DNA of 64,000 bases from Polytrichum commune (Eukaryota; Streptophyta; Polytrichopsida; Polytrichales; Polytrichaceae). Below the pieces are notes generated by a model, which saw nothing but the letters and a program-made list of their open reading frames with translations, made no database searches and was not told the DNA's origin. Both the position numbers and the translations under genes were made by a program. The DNA lies in the NCBI GenBank assembly GCA_950295325.1, contig OX485803.1, forward strand, positions 45,273,554-45,337,553, in the 5' to 3' direction. This document shows, in pieces, positions 46,663 through 56,094 of this stretch. Position 1 is the stretch's first letter. Each line of letters starts with the position of its first letter.

Positions 46663-47100
46663 CTTTCACGTATATTTTTTCTTTTCACATCCTTCCTAAC
46701 ACTAATTGCAAACATGTAAATTCCACATATTACCATAGATGATACTTATTGTGAGAGTTTACATTTTATGTCACTGACTTTCATATGGTTATTGATATTT
46801 AGTGCATGCGCTTGTATATAGGGTATCAAACACTAGATATCATATTTTGTGTAGTTGGGTTTCGTAACTTAAGTTATTTGTGATTTGACCTGTCAAAAAA
46901 ATGTCCCTACAATAAATAACATATTTAGAGTTTGATACACTAAATACGAACGCATCTACTCAATACTAATACCACTATGAAAGTAAGTAACATCAAACAT
47001 TGTAAACTCAAACACTCAATATTATCTATGGTAATATGTTGAAGTTACATGTTTGAATATAGTGTTAGTAAGGATATGGAAAAAAAATGATAAAGAAAGA
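46663..47100. repeat. Imperfect long inverted repeat (hairpin, ~190-bp arms)
   Basis: The left arm 46663-46858 and the reverse complement of the right arm 46903-47100 align over their whole length. Shared blocks are CATATTACCATAGAT, CTAACACTA, CAAACATGTAA, ACTTTCATA and GTATCAAAC. The loop is about 45 bp. The arms differ by scattered substitutions and small indels, so this is an old foldback. If transcribed it would make a long double-stranded RNA. No coding content. Confidence 0.75.
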
Positions 47101-47918
47101 TCTCCAATATATCTTCCAATATCCTATAACAATATTTGTCAAAAAAATTAAAATTATTGTTGATGGGGGTAGACTGTCTCATTTTATGTGCCTATGACAT
47201 GCACCATTGGGAAGAAAATGATATTTGATAACTGATTTTGAGAACCCATCCTCCACAACTTCACATTGATGTATTGCATACAAATTAAATTATGTACTTC
47301 CAGGATATTACTCTACTTGGACTCAAATATTATGGTTTATTTCAAATAATATCTTGACAATATATGTGGCAACATTATGAAACTTCATATAGCTGAAGCC
47401 ACCAAATACAATTACAGTTTATGTCGTTATGAAGACTTTCACATGAGGACTTATACATTGAAAACAAGGAATTGATCTCATGACAAATTTGAATAAATTG
47501 GCCAACTTTCAATTTGCAACAATAAAATGAGAAAAGCTTTAAAAGAACATGTGACGTTTGTAACGTGTGCACACAACGTTGATCCATTGTCCAACATACA
47601 AGTGTGGCAATGAATAACCTATGTGAAAGGCATTAATGGGAATTCCATCACGAATAGGACTTTTTAGTTCACTCTTTCAAGGATGTTTGAAACTATCATG
47701 AAGTCCATTTGAAATCTAGTATGAAGATCATATATACTATAATCAAGTTATTATACTCTTCTTTTTAGACAGACATTGTTATAACTTAATATTGGTTGAC
47801 ATGATCGTGAGCACATATGATTAGGATGTTGTCAAGACAATATACATTTGTATTGGAAACTACAAGCACTAAGGCCCTGTCATTTAACCTTATGTGCCAT
47901 TCATTTAAGGCTTGCGGT

Positions 47919-47939
47919 GTTTAGGGTTTAGGGTTTAGG
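47919..47939. repeat. Interstitial telomere-like tract (TTTAGGG), opposite orientation
   Basis: GTTTAGGGTTTAGGGTTTAGG, i.e. nearly three units (GTTTAGGGTTTAGG then GTTTAGG), oriented opposite to the tract at 46297. Confidence 0.85.
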
Positions 47940-47940
47940 T

Positions 47941-48480
47941 TGGAGGGATCATCGAACATCAAGCTTAATGCTTAAATGGCTTCATATGATGTTGAACTCC
48001 ATGGGGTTGCAGTAGATAAATTTGTAATCTTTGTGTATCTCCCATGTACTTCAAATGTCAACTTCTATGTACTGATATAAATGTTGAATTTAATGCTACT
48101 TGGGTGGGTAATATCCATTGTAGGCTAGAGCCTTGTCTTCTACGAACTTGGGTTATAGAAATTACAATAGAGAGCACTTAGTCTAAACCCTTGACCATGT
48201 AAATTGTCACCATATTTTAATTGTTGCACCGTGCAATTGCATTTGAGGATTGCAATATACTTATGAAATACTCCTCTTAGACTTTGTATCGCTCTCATCT
48301 TACTCCATATGACTACAATATTCAAATACTAAAACAAATAATGGATTCATTCTATGATGTAAGCAATTCCAACGCGGGACCATTGAATTGAACACCATTA
48401 AAATCAGAGTTGGTGATGGTGTTAATTTTGTGCAATACCTTAGGCTATGTTGCTTTTCGATTTTTGGGCTAAGCCACTAT
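47941..48480. other. AT-rich spacer, no supported gene
   Basis: No motif-bearing ORF. Base composition changes abruptly to GC-rich at about 48485, where the promoter region of the next gene seems to begin. Confidence 0.4.
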
Positions 48481-48698
48481 AGATAGCGGCTTAGAAGGCC
48501 GGGGCCGGGCTTCGGCGGGCAGGAGGCCGGGTGGCCGCTAGGCGCCAAGTGTGCACCCCAGAAGCCTCGGGTAGCCACCATCACCAATAAGGTGTTGACA
48601 CATGGCAGGGTGGCTGCCCGCGAGGCTTGTGAGCCGTAGATGGGCTCGGGGCGCTCCCATGGCCCAGATTGGGTCCCATGGCGACCCTTCGCTTTGTC

Positions 48699-48705
48699 TA
48701 TTTAA
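48699..48705 (+). promoter_or_regulatory. TATA-like box, candidate promoter of the ParB/HAD-like gene
   Basis: TATTTAA lies in a GC-rich island (48485-48800), followed by pyrimidine-rich CTCCCTCC/TTCTCTC sequence typical of plant 5' leaders and then a GTAAGGGTTTAGG donor-like site near 48861. With the CTTACAG acceptor immediately before the ATG at 50115 this would make a ~1.25-kb 5'UTR intron. The arrangement is inferred from sequence only. Confidence 0.35.
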
Positions 48706-48839
48706 CTCCCTCCGCGCCAAGCTCCCTCCTTTCTCTCCCTCATTTCTCACCTTGTCGTGAAGCGGCGCCTCCGCCTAACGCCGCTTCCCACATTCTCTCT
48801 CTCATTCCTTTCCACCTCTCTGATTCTTGTAACCCTCTT

Positions 48840-49330
48840 CTCTCATTCTCTCTTCTTCTTGTAAGGGTTTAGGAGTGATTGTAGAGTGTGTTTAGGGGTT
48901 GGGGAAGTGTTTTTGTGTAGAAATATGCGCATTGAGTGATTTCAGGGTGTGTATGTTGTTTAGGAGTGTTGTTTTGTTTAAAAATACAAGCATTGAGTGA
49001 TTTCAGAGTGTGTTTGTTGGTTAGGACTGGAAGCGGCGCCTTTCGACTTACACTCATTCTCTCATTCTCTCATTCTCTCATACTCTCATTCTCTCTTCTC
49101 TCATTCTTCTCGCCATCTCTCATTCTCTCTTCTTCTTGTAAGGGTTTAGGAGTGATTGTAGTAGGGTAGTGTTTTTGTGTAAAAGTATCCGCATTGAGTG
49201 ATTTCATAGTGTGTTTGTTGTTTAGGAGTGTTGTTTTGTTTAAAAATACGAGCATTGAGTGATTTCAGAGTGTGTTTTTGTTTTAAAGTGCGCCCTTGTA
49301 GTGATTTCAGAGTGTTTTTGTTGTTTTGAA
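48840..49330 (+). repeat. Nested direct repeats with CATTCTCT microsatellite
   Basis: The segment beginning CATTCTCTCTTCTTCTTGTA at 48844 recurs at 49121 (period 277 bp), including the donor-like GTAAGGGTTTAGGAGTG. Inside it a ~61-bp unit starting GCATTGAGTGATTTCA recurs near 48928, 48990, 49190 and 49251. (CATTCTCT)n runs lie between the large copies. It overlaps the proposed 5'UTR intron, and the duplicated donor could give alternative leaders. Confidence 0.7.
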
Positions 49331-49668
49331 GTGTGTGTGAGTTGTTTGTGAAATCTAGTGAGTGGAATTTTAGTGAATATTAGTGATATCTGAGTGTTCA
49401 GGTGTAATCTGATTCTAAGAATCAGATTTGCAAAACCTATTCGCAAAACAGCATCAGATTGGCAGAGCTTGCATCAAGGTAACTTATCTCACTCAACATA
49501 ACCTGCTTCTTAGCCTTTAGGGTCTTCATGCATATACAATGCATAAGCATTCAATTTGTATATGCAACGTAAAACATTATGGGTGAATATTGAAACACTA
49601 CGGTTTCGGTAGACGCCCGAAACCTCTATATAAAACCCCAAACCCATAAAGAATTAACTGGGCAGCTA

Positions 49669-50088
49669 GTTTGGGTCGCTCGACCCAAACTCTGCAGCTG
49701 GTTTGGGTCGAACGACCCAAACTCTGCAACCTACAAATCCAATATCCCAAAATAAACATCCTTCCCACCATCAACAAGAAATTATATTCAAATGGCTATA
49801 ATTTGAAATCGTCTGATATTTGTTGGCATGTCCACATACGTCCAGCGCGGCCCTAGAAGGTCACCAAAAATTGCTCTCCTGTTGGATAATTTGACCACTA
49901 CACAATATTCAATATATTCATATTCTTAAGACCCTAACTCTACCAATAATTCATATACGATTAGGCTATTCGAGGCTTGGGTTTGGGTCGGTCGACCCAA
50001 ACCTATTCATGATGGCCAGTAGAGCACCCTTCAATTCGCACTGATGTTCAATCCAAGTTCGAGAAACTTTGGGTCGATCGACCTAAAC
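49669..50088. repeat. Four 22-bp palindromes just upstream of the ATG
   Basis: Copies at 49669-49690 (centre CT), 49701-49722 (centre AA), 49981-50002 (centre GT) and 50067-50088 (centre AT, two arm mismatches). The first two share TCTGCA 3' flanks, so they are a local duplication. All lie within the proposed 5'UTR intron, the last one ending 26 bp before the ATG. Confidence 0.9.
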
Positions 50089-50114
50089 TAACAATTTTGT
50101 TTCTGGACTTACAG

Positions 50115-53100
50115 ATGGCCACTAAAAAGAGACCTGGAGAGAGGTGGTTCATGCTCGCCCCAGACCACCTTTGGGAGGAGTACGAAACTCCACAGGACGA
50201 CTCATACGTCCCAAAGGATGGGATCGTTCTTGCGTGGTCCGTTCAGGTTGTGAAAGCCTCCCAGTACAAGCTCTTGTTCGTGGTGAAAGTGGGGACCCAC
50301 GAGCAACACACCTGGGCAACGCTGACGGGATGGGAGGTTGCTTCCGTCCAAGCTCTCGGGGAGCACGTGGACGTTATTCTAGAGAACTCCGCCGTGCAGA
50401 ACGTGCATATGTTCATGCACCAATTCTCCGAGGCATTCGACCCCCTATACGCCAAGGAGACGTGCGTTGACCCGGACACCATAAAACCGGAGACCATCTT
50501 CATAGATGGCACTGTATCGAACACCAAGGTCGCTAGCAGGTTCACAAAACTGAAACAAGCGATCACGGTTTTGAATAAGGCGTTGCAAAGCAAAGCAAAA
50601 ACGCAACAACCTGTCAGGCGGAAGGCCAAGACAGAAGAAGGAGCATGTTCCTCCAGACCCCAATCTGTGAGGATTCCGCGGGCGGTTCCGGCAGATTCTA
50701 GGAGAACGAGCACTACCTCGACTCCGGCTGACAGCGAGACGCCAACGCCTTCAGGAAGCCGGCAGACGACCCCGTCGAAAAGGGCAAGGGAGTCATCAGT
50801 CATGACCACCGAGCCAGTTTCGCCAGAGTTGCGGATGCCCAAGCCTGGCCAAGAGGTTGATGCTGGGGAAATTCAAAAAATCAACAACAATTTTGAGACG
50901 AAATGCCTCCATTACTTCTTCATGGGCAGGGACTTCAAGTTCGAGGTGAACATTGCACAATGCCACCTTGCGCCACCTGAAAAGTGTGTCCGAGCCAAGG
51001 AGGATGCCTATATCGACTGGATGGTCGCTCAAATCTTGGGCGGGCAGTTCAAGGACGACAGGCAGACAATTGTCGTGATGCCCCAGGGGCTAAAAAGAAT
51101 GCCTACGACTGATATGTGGCCGGCGATTTCTAAAGGAGATTTCTGGCTGATTGATGGCCAGCACAGTGTCGAGGCCTCCAAAAAAATCCAGCTGATGACT
51201 GAATGGGACGACCCCAACAACCAGAAGGAAAAGCTGAAGGTATGGAAGGCACTGGTGGTTTGGTCGGACAACGAGACCGTCCTCAGTGACATCTCCAGGT
51301 TTTTCAACATGGGGAATAAAAAGAGGGCGTATCAGGCATCGTGGATTAGGAATATAATGGCCTCGAGGGATGTGTGGGAGTTCTATGGCAGGCCTCCCAA
51401 TGAAAGGGAGAATGCAAAAGACAAGAACCCAAAATGGGAGGTGAGTAAGTTTGGGTCGATCGACCCAAACTCTTGTATTGTTTTATTTTCTTCGCAAGTT
51501 TTGTAGTTTGGGTTGATCGACCCAAACTCTTGGATTGTCTTATAGTCTTCATCAGATTTAAAGTTTGGGTCGATCGACCCAAACTGTTGTTCCATTTTTT
51601 TCATGATGTGTTCTCTAACATATGTTCTTGACTTCATGTACAGGACTTCAAATACCAGATGATCAATAAATTCTCCTCTATTGACAACGCTAGCCACAAG
51701 AAAAAAAAATATAACGAGCTAAGAGGAGAAATCTACTTGATCACAGCGTCCGACTCCGTGTGGACAAAATGGAAGACTGTCTTCGAAAAACACGAGACGG
51801 GAGACCTCATCGATCCCGACACCGGCATTTTGTACAACCAGACTACGCGCTTCAAGCAAATGAAGCCACTGGTGAGGGAGTTCTTCAGAGCTCTTCAAGG
51901 TCTCTCGGAGACAGAGGTGGGAAAGGCGGCGTCCCACATCCTCCACATGCAGCCGACGGCGAAGAGATGTTGGGTTCACCCGAAGATCGTCTTCACGAAG
52001 CCTAAGATCTTCGTCCCTTCATGCTACACCTTGAAGGAATGGACGGAGAACAGGAAGAAGAAGACGACCATCGTCCAAGAGCTGCACAAGCTGGTGCCCG
52101 AGAAGAAGCTCATCGTGGACGGAGAGGTTGACGAGGCGCACTGGAGGGCATTCAAAGCCGAGTACAAGTTCACCAGTGCGTCCATGGCGGCACTCATGAG
52201 GGAGGCGGGAGACGACTTCCTCAGGTCCAAGTTCGTGAAGGGGGGGAGGAACCGGGCGCTTCCCGAACACTCCGCGCGTGCCTTCTCCAACTTTATAAAG
52301 GAGAAGAAGATCGTCAGGTTCGAGGGCGAAGCTCACTTCAACGCGGTCTCCTTCGAGCCTCTAAAAATCCAAGGTTGGCCGGGCTCTGATGCCAGGAAGG
52401 CGATCGGGACTGCAGCCGGGGACCGCTTCCCCTTCGGAATGATAGACTTGGAGCGTCATTCGAGGGGACAATGAGCACCCCGTTTTACGAGCCGTTCTTC
52501 ACCAAGTTCGTGGACTACGCCAGCCCCAAATTCAGGGAGGTCGACGTCTGGTTGTGGATTGTCGAGGACAGGAGGGCGGAGCAGGTGTACGAGATCGTGC
52601 ATAAATTGCAACCAGAGTACGCCGTCTCAAAATCTCATTACGTTGCTGCACCGGCGGAGGGGGCGTACAGCTCATTGAAAGACAAGAAGACGAAGATAGT
52701 CTGTGTGCTGTGCTTGTACTTCGTGTACAAAGCTGAGCTGCTGAAGGTGCCAAACCATCCTATAGCCCGGATGGAAAGTTTTTCCAAGTCCCAGAAGGGT
52801 TGGGCACCAGCAGAAGCTTGTACGACGAGGCGAAGTACGCCAACTACCCCGCGGATGGATTTTTACCTGCGGATGATGAGGACCCTCACGAAGAGGGGGG
52901 ACTTCATCTTCAACGTCTTCGGGGGCTCCAAACCGGTTTTTGCAGCAATGGTAAGAAACTAACCTCGTGGATGTATATGCCTGGTTTGGGTCGAGCGACC
53001 CAAACTAGGGCATGCACAGTTTGGGTCGAGCGACCCAAACTAACTATTATTGTTTTTTTGGGTGTCATTTTTCCTTATTCTTCATTGGTGATACTAATAC

Positions 53101-55923
53101 TATTGATTTGGATTGTGCAGATGTCTGGGTTGAACATCTACTCCTATGTGGAGGATACTGATGTTCAATTCTACAGGATCCAGAAGGCACTGGCGAAGAG
53201 AATGGACATCCTCGACTGGATACCCGGATCCTACGTCGAAGAGATCGTCGAGGGGGGCGAGAATCCTTTGGATATGGCGAGGCGAATCAACCCGGGGGAA
53301 TTCGCCATGCGGGCCCCCATTCAATTGCCAGAGCCGCTCATCGGGTTGCATCCGGGCAATCCGTCTATGGGAGCAGGTGGCGGGGTTGCGGAGGAGGGGG
53401 AGGAAGAGGAGGATGAGGAGGAAGCAGAGAAAGTGGAGGGGGAGGTCGAGGAAGGGGCAACAGGATTCACTCAAGAATCCGAGGCCCCTCAGCGGAAGAA
53501 GGCCATGCGAGCTGCCACGCCGCAGAGCAAGCTAGTGCCCGTCCTCACGGTGGCCGACGTGAAGGACATGTATTCGAGGGACGCGACGGCCACCTTCAGG
53601 GAGCGGCGAATGCTGAAGGGAAAGAAATTATACAGCGACTATGCGGTGGAGGAGACGATCGCCATAAGCTCCGAGGACGAGGACGACATGGAGCTCGCGA
53701 AGAGGCTGAGGTCGGATCCTGCCTCCCCCACAGCGTTCGCCAGGATGGTGAGGGTGAAACCCGAGGTCCTCACCGTGGAGGAAGCCAACGCGAAGATGCT
53801 CCGGGACGAGGAGCAACGCGTCCGATTGCAAAAGGCCGCCGCCGAGGAGCCCTCGGTCCGCAACGAAGTCGCGGAGTTGAGGGCTCTCCTGTTGGAGCAG
53901 GAGCAGCAAAGGGCGATGGCCCCACCTCCGTCCCAAGCGGACTTGATCACGCAAGTGATCCAGGGCATGTTGGCGCAGGGATTGGTGATGGCTCCCCCGA
54001 GTTCATTCCCTCACTTGCCCGCAGGCTTCCCTCCACATGATATCCGCCCGCGGCCGGCGCCGCAGCAGTCCTTCAGCTTCGCGCACTTGCTGCAGCCGCA
54101 CGCCCGCCCTTACGCGCCCGTCCAGCAGGTGGACGACCCCAACCTTTGGCGCGTCCCCGGAGCTTCCAGCCCGTTGGCACCCCCGCCGCTCCGGCCTCCC
54201 ATCCTCTTGCCCCCACACCACCAGCGGGACGACCCCCACATGTTTGGGTCGTCCGACCCAAACAGTGCCGACGTTGCAGCGTCCCAGAGCGACGCTCGCC
54301 AAGTAGCAGGGTTTGGGTCGGCCGACCCAAACCCCGTCCCCGATCAGACCCCGGTGGACGAGCCCATGTTAGATGTTGAAGGCCCGCAAGGGCCTGGTGA
54401 TACCTCTACTCCTAACCCAGTCGATGAACCAATGCATGATGCGCATGCGGAGGTTGGGTTGGGACAAAGGCCTGACAGTCAGCCTTTGCAGGAGCAGGTT
54501 GCGGCTGACGTCGTCGTCGGAGGCGGCGGTGACAGAGGTGGGGCAGCGCACGCGGTGACGGCATCCACGTCGTCAAGGCACGACCAAGGCGAGGTAATGC
54601 ACTGACCCCACTCAGTTTGGGTCGGTCGACCCAAACTCCCTGGGTCTTTGTCTTCTTGCCTTGGTCGTGTCCCCTAGCTACCCAAAACTCACGCACACGT
54701 CTCCCCCCCCCCCGGCACTCGCGCCCTTCGCCACATCCCCCCGACCATTCGTTCGTCCACATACCCCCCGGCTTGCGACGAAGTCTTCATCACGGCGGCC
54801 CGTCTCTTCAATTTTTGCTAGATGTAGAAGTAGGCTAGTTTGAACGCATCGTTCAACGCGGCTCCCCCCAATCAAGATGTACATAGAGCATTGTATACAA
54901 TATAATCGCCATTTTTTACTCCTATATACTTGTATCCTGTGTTTGAATGTATGTTGTATGCTCTTGCCTCTCTTGTGTCCCTTGTTGCACCCCCTCCAAA
55001 ATGAATCAAATGGTTTTGTGTTTGCACCGAGAACACTCGTTTCTTTAATGCTTCGTTTGGACATAGCATGACATAAGTCGCCCACCATTTTCTCTCAATC
55101 GTATCCGCAGGGCTCGGAGCATAGCGTAGCGGCTCCCCGACGCTCTTCTCCAAGGAGCAGAGAGGGCAGCGCGGCGGCGCCCCCGATTTTACCCGCCCCG
55201 CCCCCGCGGCCGAAGAAACGATTCCTGGTGTTAGACCTGAACGGGGTCCTCGTCCAATGCGTTCATTGCCCGAGGACCCCCACGGTGCCCTTTTGCAAGC
55301 CCGAGGACGCGAATTACGACGGCCCGCCCACGTTCATAAAGAGCAAGCTAGTTCACCTCCGCCCGTGGCTTCGGACCTTCCTCCAGCTGGCCCAACAACG
55401 ATGGTGGGTGATCGTTTGGAGCTCCATGACGGCCGAGAACACCAATGCCGTCGTGGAGTTCATCTTCAAGGGCATCGAGCCCCCCTGCATGGTCCTAGCA
55501 CAGGAAGCCTGTAGAATATTGTACACACCGGACGGCAAAGTCGTCAAAAAACCAAACAACCCCGCTTCCCCCCAATATCTCAAGGTCTTGAAGCCCATTT
55601 TTTGGGACCAGCGGCCGTCCTTGATAGGCGTCCCCTACGACGTCCGTCCCACCCGCGAGAACACGCTCATGGTGGACGACAGCGCCGCAAAGAACATGTT
55701 GAACCCGACGGCCAACCTCATAGTTTGCCCTACCTGGACGGTCGAGAAGGTCCGGGACCGATTTTTGTTAGACCTTGGTAAATACCTCCAGGCACTCTGC
55801 GAAAGCGGACTGCCCGTAAACAATTTTGTTAGGAACAATCCGATAGGCGAGAGATACTTGGATCCACGAGACCATTTGTACAGAGAGTTGTTATCTCACA
55901 CAAAATTTAACAAGCTCATTTGA
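50115..55923 (+). CDS. ParB/DGQHR-like, methylase-like and HAD (FCP1/NIF-like) fusion gene, exon 2 frameshifted
   Basis: Exons 50115-51440, 51644-52950, 53121-54593 and 55111-55923; all junctions are GT-AG and phase 0. Exon 1 (442 codons) has a Ser/Thr/Pro-rich linker, then LIDGQHSVEAS (51144-51176), resembling the G-Q-H-R box of ParB/DGQHR domains, and RFFNMGNKKRAYQASW. Exon 2 ends with MRTLTKRGDFIFNVFGGSKP, continuing VFAAM|MSGLNIYSYVED, like the D-x-FGGS-TT-AA SAM-binding motif of beta-class DNA methylases. Exon 3 is acidic then Pro-rich with a coiled-coil-like stretch. Exon 4 is a HAD domain: LDLNGVL (motif I, second Asp replaced by Asn as in many plant NIF-like proteins), WSS (motif II), MVDDSAAKNMLNP (motif IV); it ends at TGA 55921. 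Exon 2 needs frame changes near 52470, 52750 and 52855, so the gene is either a recent pseudogene or the assembly has indels. The start ATG follows a CTTACAG acceptor. HAD call firm; ParB and methylase calls tentative. Confidence 0.6.
51449..51584. repeat. Three 22-bp palindromes inside intron 1
   Basis: Copies at 51449-51470, 51506-51527 (one arm mismatch) and 51563-51584, all with central dinucleotide AT and spaced exactly 57 bp apart (start to start). The first begins 8 bp after the donor GT. They fill two thirds of the 203-bp intron. Confidence 0.95.
52984..53040. repeat. Two 22-bp palindromes inside intron 2
   Basis: Perfect copies at 52984-53005 and 53019-53040, both with central AG. 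They lie in the first half of the 170-bp intron. Confidence 0.95.
54242..54332. repeat. Two 22-bp palindromes inside coding exon 3
   Basis: Perfect-arm copies at 54242-54263 (centre TC) and 54311-54332 (centre GC) lie in the open frame and encode FGSSDPN and FGSADPN. They keep the frame because the palindrome plus its flank adds codons without a stop. They sit in a Pro-rich, probably disordered region, where insertions are tolerated. Confidence 0.9.
54615..54636. repeat. 22-bp palindrome inside intron 3
   Basis: Perfect-arm copy with central GT, 21 bp after the donor of the 517-bp intron between exons 3 and 4. Confidence 0.9.
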
Positions 55924-55937
55924 GACACTACGTGTGT

Positions 55938-55992
55938 TTGTATGTGTATGTATGTATGTATGTATGTATGTGTGTGTATGTGTGCGCGCGCC
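55938..55992. repeat. GTAT/GT/GC microsatellite in 3' flank
   Basis: Runs of TGTATG, TGTG and GCGC just after the HAD exon stop codon. Z-DNA-prone alternating purine-pyrimidine sequence, probably 3'UTR. Confidence 0.8.
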
Positions 55993-56094
55993 CGTTCATT
56001 TTGTGTAATATATGCTTCATATGTATCTTGATTTTCACGCGCTCTAGCAAACCCTCCTCCCTTGGGTTTTGTTTCGTTTCCTTTTTTGCGCCAG

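Noticed and set aside
52440-52480. ATGA start/stop overlap suggesting translational coupling
   Set aside because: The genes here are spliced nuclear genes. The overlap is better explained as a frameshift within one exon, since protein-like sequence continues across it.
52800-54605. A single 601-codon ORF starting at 52800
   Set aside because: It runs through intron 2 (52951-53120, with good GT-AG sites and two palindromes) and starts in a shifted frame. Only the part from 53121 is accepted as exon.
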